A DNA stretch of 57,416 nt from Elusimicrobiota bacterium (GTDB taxonomy: Bacteria; Elusimicrobiota; Elusimicrobia; F11), in assembly GCA_003140895.1 (NCBI GenBank), contig PLLH01000068.1:1-57416 (forward strand), given 5' to 3'. The position numbers and the translations under genes are program-made. The notes beneath the pieces were generated by a model. That model made no database searches and was not told where the DNA came from. It saw only the letters and a list, made by a program, of their open reading frames with translations. Below, piece after piece: positions 10,409 through 20,316 of this stretch. Every line of letters starts with the position of its first letter. The first letter of the stretch is position 1.

Positions 10409-11710
10409 ATGAAACGATGGTTGGTTTTATCTCCCTTGGCTCTTTTGGCGCTCATGATCGGGTTCGGCGCTTGTAAGAGCCGCGTGAAGCCTGAAAGCAA
10501 TGAGATATTATTCTGGCACTGGATGACCGATCGAGATAAGGTTTTTCAGGAACTCGCCCAGCAATATGAGCAGCAGACCGGCGTGAAAGTCCTTGTTCGT
10601 CTGTATGCGCCGGTGGAAGCCTACTCGCAGAATGTCAGCGTTGGAGCCCAAACCAACAGCCTTCCGGATATTTATGGAATTCTGGGAGACACGAAGATAA
10701 AAGCGAGTTTTATTAAAGCCGGTCACGTGTTGAGATTGGACGAGGCGTTGGATGCCGACAACGGCGCCTGGAAAAAAAGTTTTTATAAAGAAGCGCTGGA
10801 AACAAGTTATTTCCCACCCGTCAACCAATTCAACGTTCCCCAGGGGATCTACGGCGTTCCCATCGATGTGATGACCATCCCCATGATTTACAATAAAAAG
10901 CTTTTTTCCAAGGCCGGGCTTGATCCGAATAAGCCGCCGGAAACCTGGAGCCAGTTCATTGAAGCCGGGAAAAAATTGAAAGAGTCGGGCGTGACGGGAT
11001 TCGTGAGCGGTTGGGCGGAGGGATGGTTGATTTATTCCATGGCCACCGACCTCGCGCACAATCTCATGGGAGCCGACAAGGTCATGGATACCTTTCGCGG
11101 AAAAGTTCCTTATACGGATCCGCAATGGGTGGAGTTGTTGGGAGCCTTCGATGAATTGAAAAAGGCCGGTTTCGCCGATAACAGCATGGTCAGCATGCTC
11201 AATAAATACGCTGAGCAGGCTTTTGCCACGGAACATTCCGGGATCACCTTCAACGGCTCTTGGTCCATCAACGTGTTCGAAGGGATGAACCCCAATCTCG
11301 AATTGGGTGTTTTTCGAGTGCCGGCTCTCAGTAATAAATTTCCTCGAACGGTGTGGGGGGCGGCCGGTTCCGTGTTTAACGTGAACGCCAAATCTCCAAA
11401 TAAAGAAAAGGCCGTGGCCTTTTTGAAGTGGCTGACGGAGCCTGATCAGGCGAAGTTTATGTTGGGGAGAACCAAAAACATCCCCGCCACCAAAGGATTG
11501 GAGAAGGAATTCCCGGCGATTATCAATGATTTCGCCGGCATGATGGACAAGTCCATCCACCCCTCCCGTTTCCCGGTCAGTGAAGAGCCAAAAGTCATTG
11601 AAACGTTCACCAAGGGAATTCAAGCCATCTTGATCGGCGAGAAGACACCGGCGATCGTCTCTCGGGAAGTTCAAGCAGCGAAGGAAAAATCACTGAAGCT
11701 GAACCCATGA
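10409..11710 (+). CDS. Extracellular sugar-binding protein of an ABC transporter (family 1, lipoprotein-like)
   Basis: Signal peptide with lipobox-like FGAC, LFWHWMTDRDKVFQELAQQYEQQTGVKV, GAAGSVFNVNAKSPNKEKAVAFLKWLTEP; ATG at 10409 with SD preferred over 10385. Confidence 0.9.
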   Translation: MKRWLVLSPLALLALMIGFGACKSRVKPESNEILFWHWMTDRDKVFQELAQQYEQQTGVKVLVRLYAPVEAYSQNVSVGAQTNSLPDIYGILGDTKIKASFIKAGHVLRLDEALDADNGAWKKSFYKEALETSYFPPVNQFNVPQGIYGVPIDVMTIPMIYNKKLFSKAGLDPNKPPETWSQFIEAGKKLKESGVTGFVSGWAEGWLIYSMATDLAHNLMGADKVMDTFRGKVPYTDPQWVELLGAFDELKKAGFADNSMVSMLNKYAEQAFATEHSGITFNGSWSINVFEGMNPNLELGVFRVPALSNKFPRTVWGAAGSVFNVNAKSPNKEKAVAFLKWLTEPDQAKFMLGRTKNIPATKGLEKEFPAIINDFAGMMDKSIHPSRFPVSEEPKVIETFTKGIQAILIGEKTPAIVSREVQAAKEKSLKLNP

Positions 11711-12627
11711 AGGTTTTTTGGAGAGGCATTTTTAGTTCTCTAACCCGGTTTCGCGCGTCCATCGTCAGTAATTATCTGTTCGTATTGCCCGCCTTGATCA
11801 TGTTTCTCACCTTTAATGTGTATCCGTTCTATAAGGTTTTTCAGATGTCGTTCCGTGACTGGAATGGGATTGATCCCGGCGGCGGCACCTTCATTTGGTT
11901 GAATAACTTTAAAGAAGCGCTTTTTTATGATTCGACGTGGTGGGAATCCGTTCGCAACGCCGGAACCATCACTCTGCTCGCGTTGACTCTTCAAAATTTC
12001 CTGGCTCTCGTTCTGGCATGGATTGTCGACCGCGGCGTTCGCGGAGCTCAGTTTTACCGGTCGGTCTTTTTTCTCCCTCCTATCCTGTCCGGCGTTGTGG
12101 TGGGACTTGTCTGGAACTGGATTTTCCGAGGGGAGGCGGGGATTTTGAACCGTTGTCTGACTCAAATCGGCCTAGGTGGTTGGACGCATGCCTGGTTTTC
12201 CGATATTCGGACCGCGCTCCCCGCTTTGGCCGTCGTGCACATGTGGAAGGGGTTCGGCTGGGCGTTTATTATTCTCTTGGCGGGGTTCCAGGGGATTCCG
12301 CGTGAGCTCTACGAGGCGGCGCGAGTGGACGGCGCCAATGAATTCAGCGTGTTTTGGAGAATCACCGTTCCGCTCATGGTGCCCGTTTTTACGCTCGTGG
12401 GCGTTCTGACGATTTTGGGATCCATGCAGCTGTATGATTTGGTGGTGGTGACGACGCTCGGGGGGCCCAGTGGCCATACGGAGGTTCCCATGTTTACGAT
12501 TCTTCGAGAGTTGACGGACAACCCCCGGTTCGGATACGCCTCCTGTCTGGGTGTTGTGTTCGGGTTTATTCTTGTTTTTGTTTCCATCGTTCAACTCCAA
12601 GTGGCCAAGCGAACAAAGGCGGAGTGA
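11707..12627 (+). CDS. Sugar ABC transporter permease (MalF-like)
   Basis: EAA-loop-like GIPRELYEAARVDGANEFSVFWRITVPLMVP; ATGA overlap with upstream gene. Confidence 0.93.
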   Translation: MKVFWRGIFSSLTRFRASIVSNYLFVLPALIMFLTFNVYPFYKVFQMSFRDWNGIDPGGGTFIWLNNFKEALFYDSTWWESVRNAGTITLLALTLQNFLALVLAWIVDRGVRGAQFYRSVFFLPPILSGVVVGLVWNWIFRGEAGILNRCLTQIGLGGWTHAWFSDIRTALPALAVVHMWKGFGWAFIILLAGFQGIPRELYEAARVDGANEFSVFWRITVPLMVPVFTLVGVLTILGSMQLYDLVVVTTLGGPSGHTEVPMFTILRELTDNPRFGYASCLGVVFGFILVFVSIVQLQVAKRTKAE

Positions 12628-12630
12628 CGA

Positions 12631-13503
12631 ATGATCCAGGTCGAAAAAAAGATGACGTTTGAGCGCATCACTTTGTCGCTCCGCCGGATTTTATCTTCGA
12701 TTGCGTGTCATGGAATTTTGGCCACCGTCGCGTTTACCTGTCTTTTCCCGCTTGTGTGGATGTTTTCTTCCGCGTTGAAGACTCAGAGGTCTGTTCTGAC
12801 GGACATGAGTCTTATCCCCTCCCATCCTCAATTTGTCAATTTCACGAAAGCGTGGACGGAAGGAAATTTTGGATCGTATTTTTTGAACAGCGTTATTTAT
12901 ACCGTCGGGGTGGTGTTCGGCGTCTTGTTCATTGCCTCGTTGGCGGCGTACGCCTTCGCTCGGCTTCAATTCCCCGGCAAGAACCTGTTGTATTACATGT
13001 TCTTGGCAACCATTATGATTCCCGTCCCAGGGGCGGTCGTGGCCATCTATGTGTTGATCATGAAACTCGGGCTCATCGATACCCGCCTTGGATACATTCT
13101 CCCTCAAATCAACGGAAGTTTCGCCGTCGGATTGTTTATCCTGAAACCGTTTTTCGAGCGAATTCCGATTGAGCTGGAAGACGCGGCCCGGATTGACGGA
13201 TGCGGTCGCATGGGGATTTGGTGGAACGTTTTGATTCCGCTGGCGAGGCCCGCCCTCGCCGTTGTGGCTCTTTTTACAGCGATCACCGTGTGGAACGAGT
13301 TTATTCTGGCGCAGCTTATCCTTCAGGATCAAGCTCTTATGCCTCTGACCAAGGGGCTCCTGACCTTTTGGGGCGGGCGTTTGGCTCAGGATCACCTGAT
13401 GATGGCGGGAGCGACGATCACCGTTGTTCCCATTATCATTGCGTATGTGTTTTTGCAGAAGCACATCATTGCCGGGGCCACCGCCGGGGCCGTTAAGGGT
13501 TAA
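12631..13503 (+). CDS. Sugar ABC transporter permease (MalG-like)
   Basis: RIPIELEDAARIDGCGRMGIWWNVLIPLARPALA EAA loop. Confidence 0.93.
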   Translation: MIQVEKKMTFERITLSLRRILSSIACHGILATVAFTCLFPLVWMFSSALKTQRSVLTDMSLIPSHPQFVNFTKAWTEGNFGSYFLNSVIYTVGVVFGVLFIASLAAYAFARLQFPGKNLLYYMFLATIMIPVPGAVVAIYVLIMKLGLIDTRLGYILPQINGSFAVGLFILKPFFERIPIELEDAARIDGCGRMGIWWNVLIPLARPALAVVALFTAITVWNEFILAQLILQDQALMPLTKGLLTFWGGRLAQDHLMMAGATITVVPIIIAYVFLQKHIIAGATAGAVKG

Positions 13504-13631
13504 TTCCCTGATATTTGTTCAAGCGCGGCCAATATCTGTTGCTGAAAGAGAAAAAATTTTCATAGACTCCTGGCTCCTTTCTCCAGGCGGCTCCAGTGGA
13601 GCCTCCACCCCCTTCCGGAGAAAATCTCTTA

Positions 13632-15620
13632 ATGTCATTTCATTACTCTATGGTTGAACGCAAACGGCGTTTGTGGAGGCTCACGATGGTCGCATCGTTT
13701 TGCTCACTTCTATCGACCCTTCCCGGCGCGTCATCCAAACCTCCTTTGCTGTCATCGCTTTCCACAGGCGTCGACGGAATCGTCCCCTATGAGAAATTCG
13801 GCCATTTTGAAAACGTCGGAACGAATAACTATCGATATGTCATTGAAGATCGGGCCGGCTTGGCGGCGGCGGTTGGGGAAGGCATCTATCCGAATGAAAG
13901 AAGCGTGTTTAAAGATCCCCGGTTTTTCTCGCTGAAAAGTTCAAATGAGTTGGAAGGGCCTTTGAGCCGTTTTTCTCCTGATGTTGATCCCGTTCGCGCT
14001 TTTTATAAATGGGCTTCAATGAACGGAACGCCGCAAAAGGGGCTCCGGCTTTTGATGATCGGGCAGAGCTTGGAATGGGGCGGTCAGGACCGACAGGCGC
14101 TCAAGGCGTACTACGCGGTCGTTGTTCATTTCCCTAAGGAAGTGTCATGGGAAGAGGGGAAGATTTCCTACATCGGAATTCGGGCCCTGGATCATGTCTA
14201 TCGCCTTCTGAAAGAGCATCCGGAATGGGGCCTTCGTCTTCAGGGAGGGAGAATACGGGTCAAGAATGGATTCGATAACAAGGTCACCAACGATGAATTT
14301 TCCATTGATCCGGGCCATTGGGTTGATGAATTGGCTGTTGATCAGGGGTCTTGGCTCGATGACCCGATGGCCCTCCGTAAGGAGAAGCTGGGTCCCGTGA
14401 AGAGAACGAGGGGAGGCGGGGCTGTTCAACTCGTTCAAACTTCGAATGGGCACTGGCGGCTTTTGGTGGAGGGGAAACCCTATTTGATCCATGGAATTTG
14501 TTATTCCCCGACTCCGGTGGGCGTCAGCCCGGATTTTGACGGTTCCCGTCCTCACTTGGATTGGATGACGTCTGATTTAAATCACAATGGGAAGGCGGAT
14601 GGCCCCTATGACGCGTGGGTCGACACCAACCGCGACGGCGTTCATGATAGGAATGAAAAACCGGTGGGCGACTTTCAATTGATGAAAGAGATGGGGATTA
14701 ACACGTTGCGTCTCTATCATCACGCCGAGAATCATGAGCTCTTGCGGGATTTGAAGGAAACGTATGGTATTCGCGTGATGATGGGAGACTTTTTGGGGGC
14801 TTATACCATTGGATCGGAGGCCCCGTGGGAGACGGGCACGGATTACACCAATAACGAACACCTGGCGAAAATGACGGAGAGCGTCAAAGAAATGGTTCTT
14901 GAGCACAAAGATGAGCCGTATGTTCTTATGTGGGTTTTGGGAAATGAAAATAACTATGGGTACGGAAACAACGCCAAGGGGAACCCGCTGGCCTTTTATC
15001 GATTTGTTAACTCCCTCGCCCAAATGGTGCATTCACTCGATCCCACTCATCCCGTGGCTCTTTCAAACGGCGATCTTGACAACCTTGATATGATTGCGAC
15101 GGAATGCCCGTCAGTGGACGTGCTGGCCGTCAATTCGTACCGAGGGGCGGATGGGATGGGGTTTAGTTTTTGGGATTCGTTGAGAGAGATTTGGGGGAAG
15201 CCGGTGGTGATTGCTGAGTTCGGGTGTCCCGCTTACGATTCCAGAACGGACCCGTTCACCGCAGAAAAAGAACAGGCGGACTATCTTTTGTCCAATTGGC
15301 AAGATATTATTACCAACACCGCCGGATTTGGGGCGGGCCTCGCCTTGGGCGGCAACATTTTTGAATGGGTTGATGAATGGTGGAAAGAAGGATTCCGGAC
15401 GGATCCGTGGATCCACGATACGGTTCAGCAGAAGAGAGGCCCTTTTCCTGATAACTATTTGTACGAAGAATGGTTGGGGCTGATGTCTCAGGGAGACGGG
15501 CGGCTTTCTCCTTTCCTGCGCCAACCGAGGTTGGCGTATGCTCAATTTAAAAAAAACCAGTGGGCGTTAAATAAAAAAATGAAAAAACAAGTCGGACACG
15601 AACCCCGGATGGAAAGATGA
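13632..15620 (+). CDS. Secreted glycoside hydrolase, GH2-like TIM barrel
   Basis: Acid/base region WVLGNENNYG and nucleophile region VVIAEFGCPAYD; signal-like N-terminus; ATG at 13632 preceded by SD ggagaaaa (listed start 13596 lies in a hairpin). Confidence 0.8.
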   Translation: MSFHYSMVERKRRLWRLTMVASFCSLLSTLPGASSKPPLLSSLSTGVDGIVPYEKFGHFENVGTNNYRYVIEDRAGLAAAVGEGIYPNERSVFKDPRFFSLKSSNELEGPLSRFSPDVDPVRAFYKWASMNGTPQKGLRLLMIGQSLEWGGQDRQALKAYYAVVVHFPKEVSWEEGKISYIGIRALDHVYRLLKEHPEWGLRLQGGRIRVKNGFDNKVTNDEFSIDPGHWVDELAVDQGSWLDDPMALRKEKLGPVKRTRGGGAVQLVQTSNGHWRLLVEGKPYLIHGICYSPTPVGVSPDFDGSRPHLDWMTSDLNHNGKADGPYDAWVDTNRDGVHDRNEKPVGDFQLMKEMGINTLRLYHHAENHELLRDLKETYGIRVMMGDFLGAYTIGSEAPWETGTDYTNNEHLAKMTESVKEMVLEHKDEPYVLMWVLGNENNYGYGNNAKGNPLAFYRFVNSLAQMVHSLDPTHPVALSNGDLDNLDMIATECPSVDVLAVNSYRGADGMGFSFWDSLREIWGKPVVIAEFGCPAYDSRTDPFTAEKEQADYLLSNWQDIITNTAGFGAGLALGGNIFEWVDEWWKEGFRTDPWIHDTVQQKRGPFPDNYLYEEWLGLMSQGDGRLSPFLRQPRLAYAQFKKNQWALNKKMKKQVGHEPRMER

Positions 15621-17590
15621 ACCGGTGTCGATTTTCTCCCTTTTCATTCCCTTTCTTCTTTCTCCTTTCTCTCTCCTTTATCCCCGTTTCCTCCTGGTCA
15701 CTCGATAACGCACCCGCCGATTTAGAACCCGGTTCCCTTCGCTTATCGAATGAATTGTCGTTGGAGGGCGTGTTCCACCATGTGCATCCCGGTTGGCAGG
15801 TGCAGGACGACAAGCTGAACAAAACGTTCAGTAAAACAGGGGAAGAGAAAAATCCGTGGACATCAACGTGGGGGCAGCGCTTGCTGACGGAAGTAGCCGC
15901 TCGCGCGACGCCGGACATTTCAGGACGGCTTCTTTTGGAAGCTCAAGGCGAGTACGCCGATCGGTATTGGCGTCCGATTAATTACGATCATTACCAGAAG
16001 AAGGGTGGACACGATGTGTTCCTGCGCCAGGCCGAAGGGCGGATCGATAAGTCATACGGGTATCTCCACGGGTTTTCCGGAGTGGGACACGGAGATTGGC
16101 AGGGCAAAGGGGATTTTTTCGCTCTGTATCCGGGCGCCATCGGAGACAGCGATTATCTGGGGGCGTCCAGCTTTCTTGGCGTGTATCCCACTCGTTGGAA
16201 CCAAAATCTCTTTTTCAACATGAGCAAGAGGCGGGTTCCGCAAGGCGCTGAAGGCGGGGTGGAGCTTTGGGGCATGGAAGCGGCGGCCGCTTATGGAAAT
16301 GAACTGGCGTGGGGCTATAATCACTCCGCTTTCGGGCGTTTGTCCGCTCCCATCAAATCCTCCAAGCTCACCTTTGTCTATAAGAATGACGATGTCCCTT
16401 ATCAAACCATCCAACGCCGCAACGATCGCAAGGAAGCGTATGCCTTGTCGTGGGATATTCCTTTTGAGGCGGGGCATCGAATCCAAACCGGGGTTCTTTA
16501 CCAGCCGTATTTAGCCGGGAGGACGTACACCATTGATCGCAACGCTTCCGACGGAGCTGGTCTTCAGGGGTCTTCGCATCTGCTTTCCGATAAAACGGCG
16601 GTGAAGGAAGACGGGCTGGGAGAGCGGCTTAAGATTGAACTTCGCCCGGTTTTCTTTGACCGCTTGTGGATCGGGTCCGTCGATCTGACCCATCTTGGGA
16701 TTCTTGCCGGAAACAAAGAGCAGATTGACCTGTTGGTTGGAACCGATATTTCTCAGGATTTCCGGTTTGATACTCAGTATACGGCTCGGCGTCCGATTGA
16801 GGGGCCTTTGCCGTTCTTGTATGAAGGAACCGCCGATAATATGGGCGCTATGATTTCCCTTCCCCGCGGGCCCGAATCTCCCTTTAATGTGGATTGGACG
16901 AATCGAAAAGCCACCTTCCTGACATTTTCCCTTTGGTATGACCCGACTCCGGGATCGCGTATGTTCCTTTATGATCCCCATACGTTTGAATCATGGAACT
17001 TGAATCCGGAGGAATCGTCACTTCTGACACTGGGGCTTCAATTCCGGATCAAGGATTATCCCACCTCAACCGATCGGCAATACTATTACAGTTCCAGCGG
17101 CGACATTGTTTGGGAACCGGCCGGTCACGCCGGCGCGTGGGCCACGAAAAAACCTCTTCAGGAAGCGAGAATTTTGGGTCGCGGCAAACGCGGAACGCTG
17201 GGATGGATGTTGAGCGTCGCGGTGGGAGAGGCGTTGGCGCAATCGGGCTTGTCGTATTCCCTGGATGCGTCAAAGAACAAACCGATTTCAGACTACTATT
17301 CCATTGAAGGCCGCGTGGATTATTGGCCGGTGTCGTTTTGGAGCCATTTCGGGTCCGGAGTCTGGGGGCCGGATGGAAACATTTCGCCCTTTTGGGGGGA
17401 GGCGTTTGATCGGATCTGGGGGGCGGGCGTAAGTTATAATATCACCCGCAACACGACGTGGGATATCGGATATATCGCCGTCCGCCAAGATGACAATTTG
17501 TTCGTCGCCCCTGACTTGGGATCCTATGATGAAATCAGAACCGTTTTTTCTCATCGATTTGGTTTTCAATTCCAATTTCAAGAGCCCTAA
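15617..17590 (+). CDS. Putative outer-membrane beta-barrel protein (porin-like)
   Basis: Signal peptide; many alternating aromatic strands; C-terminal ...FSHRFGFQFQFQEP; ATGA overlap with GH gene. Confidence 0.6.
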   Translation: MNRCRFSPFSFPFFFLLSLSFIPVSSWSLDNAPADLEPGSLRLSNELSLEGVFHHVHPGWQVQDDKLNKTFSKTGEEKNPWTSTWGQRLLTEVAARATPDISGRLLLEAQGEYADRYWRPINYDHYQKKGGHDVFLRQAEGRIDKSYGYLHGFSGVGHGDWQGKGDFFALYPGAIGDSDYLGASSFLGVYPTRWNQNLFFNMSKRRVPQGAEGGVELWGMEAAAAYGNELAWGYNHSAFGRLSAPIKSSKLTFVYKNDDVPYQTIQRRNDRKEAYALSWDIPFEAGHRIQTGVLYQPYLAGRTYTIDRNASDGAGLQGSSHLLSDKTAVKEDGLGERLKIELRPVFFDRLWIGSVDLTHLGILAGNKEQIDLLVGTDISQDFRFDTQYTARRPIEGPLPFLYEGTADNMGAMISLPRGPESPFNVDWTNRKATFLTFSLWYDPTPGSRMFLYDPHTFESWNLNPEESSLLTLGLQFRIKDYPTSTDRQYYYSSSGDIVWEPAGHAGAWATKKPLQEARILGRGKRGTLGWMLSVAVGEALAQSGLSYSLDASKNKPISDYYSIEGRVDYWPVSFWSHFGSGVWGPDGNISPFWGEAFDRIWGAGVSYNITRNTTWDIGYIAVRQDDNLFVAPDLGSYDEIRTVFSHRFGFQFQFQEP

Positions 17591-17665
17591 CCAGGAGATA
17601 TCTCTTGTGCTGTAAAAACGACGTGTTTGTTTCTAAAGGTACCATAAAAAAAAGAGGAGGATCAG

Positions 17666-18373
17666 ATGTCAAAGCAATTCAAAGCGTTCGGATTGTTCTT
17701 GAGTGCCCTCGCGGTATTCGGAACATTGAGCTATGCGGCTGCCACAAAACAAGCCGTAGTTGATAAAGCCAAAAAAACCCCCGTTGGTGGAGACGTGTTT
17801 TTTGTTTTCCATGAGCGAGGATCCCGTCTGAACCATTATGCTCCCTCGGGCTGGATGGGTGACTACAGCGACCTTCACATCAACATGGGATGGATCAAAG
17901 ATGTGGCCAAGCCCAAAGGCGCGAAGGCGGCGGCGAAAAAGGCGGCGGTGGCGGATGTCGATGCCGATAAAGACGAAACCAGCATGCAATTTAAATACAC
18001 GGCGGAGAGAAAACAAGGCGCTGGCTGGGCTGGCGTTTACTGGCAGCATCCGGCCAACAATTGGGGTGATAAACGGGGCGGCTATGATTTGTCCGGATAC
18101 ACCAAATTGGTTTTCTGGGCCAAAGGTGAAAAAGGCGGAGAAGTGGTTGATAAGTTTTTCATCGGCGGAATCACCGGGCAAACCGAAGAGGGTGACACAG
18201 ACGAAGCCTCTATTTCTCCCGTTCAGTTGACCAAAGATTGGAAAGAATATTCCATTCCGTTAACGGGTCTTGACTTGAGCCATATCATCGGCGGTTTCGG
18301 CTTCGCGATCAATGCCGATTCAAATCCGAATGGAGCGACATTGTTCCTGGATGAAGTGAGATTCGAGAAATAA
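17666..18373 (+). CDS. Secreted jelly-roll (carbohydrate-binding-module-like) protein
   Basis: Signal peptide; GWAGVYWQHPANNWG...LVFWAKGEKGGE...DWKEYSIPLTGLDLSHIIGGFGFAI...ATLFLDEVRF; strongly similar to next ORF. Confidence 0.65.
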   Translation: MSKQFKAFGLFLSALAVFGTLSYAAATKQAVVDKAKKTPVGGDVFFVFHERGSRLNHYAPSGWMGDYSDLHINMGWIKDVAKPKGAKAAAKKAAVADVDADKDETSMQFKYTAERKQGAGWAGVYWQHPANNWGDKRGGYDLSGYTKLVFWAKGEKGGEVVDKFFIGGITGQTEEGDTDEASISPVQLTKDWKEYSIPLTGLDLSHIIGGFGFAINADSNPNGATLFLDEVRFEK

Positions 18374-18400
18374 AATTGGTTTTAACCTCGTCGTCTTCTT

Positions 18401-18436
18401 GCTTGCCTTTCTCTGGACGTTCAGAGAAAGGCAAGC
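18401..18436. repeat. Perfect 15-bp inverted repeat with 6-nt loop between jelly-roll genes
   Basis: GCTTGCCTTTCTCTG-gacgtt-CAGAGAAAGGCAAGC, no downstream T tract. Confidence 0.7.
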
Positions 18437-18486
18437 GGAGCGATGGGTGTCGTTGTTGACGTGATGCCTTGTTTGGGCGGGAGAAG

Positions 18487-19644
18487 ATGATCAAAAAGAA
18501 TAAACTGAGGGCGTTGTGTGCGGTGGGAGGCCTTGTTCTCCTGCCTCCTTCTGTTTTTTCTAAAGCGCGTCCGCCGGAGCCGACCAAACGAGTTGAAAAG
18601 TATTCTCTCTCCACGGGAGAAATGCTTGAAATCCCGTCGAGGAAAGTGCAATTGCCTTTCACTTTGTACGGGGACGGAGGGCTCAAGAATCCCGCTTTTA
18701 TTCCCAGTGGATACATGGGAGACACGGTTGCCCTTAAACTGTCGCCAATTTATGATTCCGCTCCTTTGGCCTCCGGGGCCCAGGGGCTGGCTTCCATTAA
18801 AATCACGTATTTACCCAAGGGAACCCAGGGATGGGCGGGTGTTTATTGGTTGTCGCCGGCGAACAATTGGGGAAGTGTCAAAGGCGCCGGCTTTGACTTT
18901 AGCAAAGCCAAGCGCCTGACGTTCTGGGTTCGAGGTAATAAAGGCGGAGAACGGATTGCCGAGGTGAAAATCGGTGGAATTTCATCCGGCGCCTATCCCG
19001 ATTCGGATCAGGTTTCTCTCGGTCCTCTTAAACTTTCCACCACGTGGGATCAATACACAATGAATCTTGAAGGGAAGGACCTTCGGCACATCATCGGCGG
19101 GTTTTCTTTTGTGGTGCGGCGGTCCGATAATCCAAGGGGAGCCGTTTTTTTCATTGATGAAATCGTTTTCAGCGGAGACAGGGAGGATGGGACGCCGCTC
19201 CCGACGCCCACGCCGTCCCCAACGCCCCGAGATCGTTTTTCTGTGAGCCGCAGTTCCGCTTCCTATCAATTCACCTATGAATTGGGTGTGGCCACGCCGC
19301 TCATCAAAGAATCCATTCCATATGAGAGCGCCAAAACGGCTTTCTCGGATCAAACCATCAACATTCTGAAAGACATTATTCGTTTGGCGGAACAACGTCC
19401 CAAAAGTTATGTGGTGATCGCCGGTCACACGGATAACGTGGGGCCTGCCGACGTGAACAAGGGTATTTCTCAGGAACGCGCCAAGGCCGTGGCCGATTAT
19501 CTTCAAGCCAATGGATTAAATACAGGTCGGATGGCCATCGTTGGATACGGAGCCGATCGTCCGCTCGCGGTGGATTCAAACAAGACCGAGAACGGTCGTC
19601 GGGCCAACCGCCGAGTCGAGGTTCTTTTATATGAGGATCAATAA
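18487..19644 (+). CDS. CBM-like jelly-roll domain fused to OmpA peptidoglycan-binding domain
   Basis: GWAGVYWLSPANNWG...HIIGGFSFVV...FFIDEIVF, Pro-rich linker PTPTPSPTP, OmpA-like VIAGHTDNVGPADVNKGISQERAKAVADYL; ATG at 18487 with SD. Confidence 0.85.
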   Translation: MIKKNKLRALCAVGGLVLLPPSVFSKARPPEPTKRVEKYSLSTGEMLEIPSRKVQLPFTLYGDGGLKNPAFIPSGYMGDTVALKLSPIYDSAPLASGAQGLASIKITYLPKGTQGWAGVYWLSPANNWGSVKGAGFDFSKAKRLTFWVRGNKGGERIAEVKIGGISSGAYPDSDQVSLGPLKLSTTWDQYTMNLEGKDLRHIIGGFSFVVRRSDNPRGAVFFIDEIVFSGDREDGTPLPTPTPSPTPRDRFSVSRSSASYQFTYELGVATPLIKESIPYESAKTAFSDQTINILKDIIRLAEQRPKSYVVIAGHTDNVGPADVNKGISQERAKAVADYLQANGLNTGRMAIVGYGADRPLAVDSNKTENGRRANRRVEVLLYEDQ

Positions 19645-19647
19645 AAC

Positions 19648-20316
19648 ATGTCGATAAGATTTCATCGTAGGGCGTTTTTTCTCCTCGTGGGGCTCTTGGC
19701 GTTTGCGGGGTGCCGGAAGAATCCGATTGAAAAATTGTCAAACACATTGGCGGACGGGGCTTTGCCGCAATCAAGCGGTACGTTCGTTCTCTATGACGAC
19801 GAGGTGAAAACGGGTGGCGGGGCCGGGTTTATTCCCGGCGGGGAGAATCAGTCCATCAGTTTTGATGATCAGGCGTCACCGGAACAGGGGTATCGCGATA
19901 TTCGCTATATTTGGAGCGGCGCCGATGTGATGGGGTCGACAGAGACGGAACATTTGTTTGCCGGCTTTTCCATGCTGGTCTCGCCGGATTTTACGGCGTT
20001 CAATACGACGCCGGCCCGGGATTTATCGGCTCCGGGGTATACGTCAGTGAAATTGTTTGTCAAAGGGTCTCTTTCAACCGGGACCACTCTGCGCGTTGAA
20101 GGGCCGTCAACCGGCGCTTCTAATTTTGTGGCGGCACGGATCGAGCCAACGCTGACGTCCGACTGGCAGGAAGTGACCCTTCCCATTCCCGCCTCCGATT
20201 TCTCACGTGTGAAGGTGTTTCTGACGGTGTCTCTCCAGTACGCTCAGCCCCCCCGGACCACAGCTCCGGGGAACGGCGGCGTCGTCTATTTGGATAATAT
20301 TCGCTATGTTAAATAA
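19648..20316 (+). CDS. Lipoprotein with jelly-roll (CBM-like) domain
   Basis: Lipobox-like LLAFAGC; SVKLFVKGS...DWQEVTLPIPASDF...GVVYLDNIRYVK domain pattern. Confidence 0.6.
   Translation: MSIRFHRRAFFLLVGLLAFAGCRKNPIEKLSNTLADGALPQSSGTFVLYDDEVKTGGGAGFIPGGENQSISFDDQASPEQGYRDIRYIWSGADVMGSTETEHLFAGFSMLVSPDFTAFNTTPARDLSAPGYTSVKLFVKGSLSTGTTLRVEGPSTGASNFVAARIEPTLTSDWQEVTLPIPASDFSRVKVFLTVSLQYAQPPRTTAPGNGGVVYLDNIRYVK

Noticed and set aside
10508-11674. 388-aa minus-strand ORF
   Set aside because: Fully antisense to a well-supported sugar-binding protein gene; translation has no recognisable domain.
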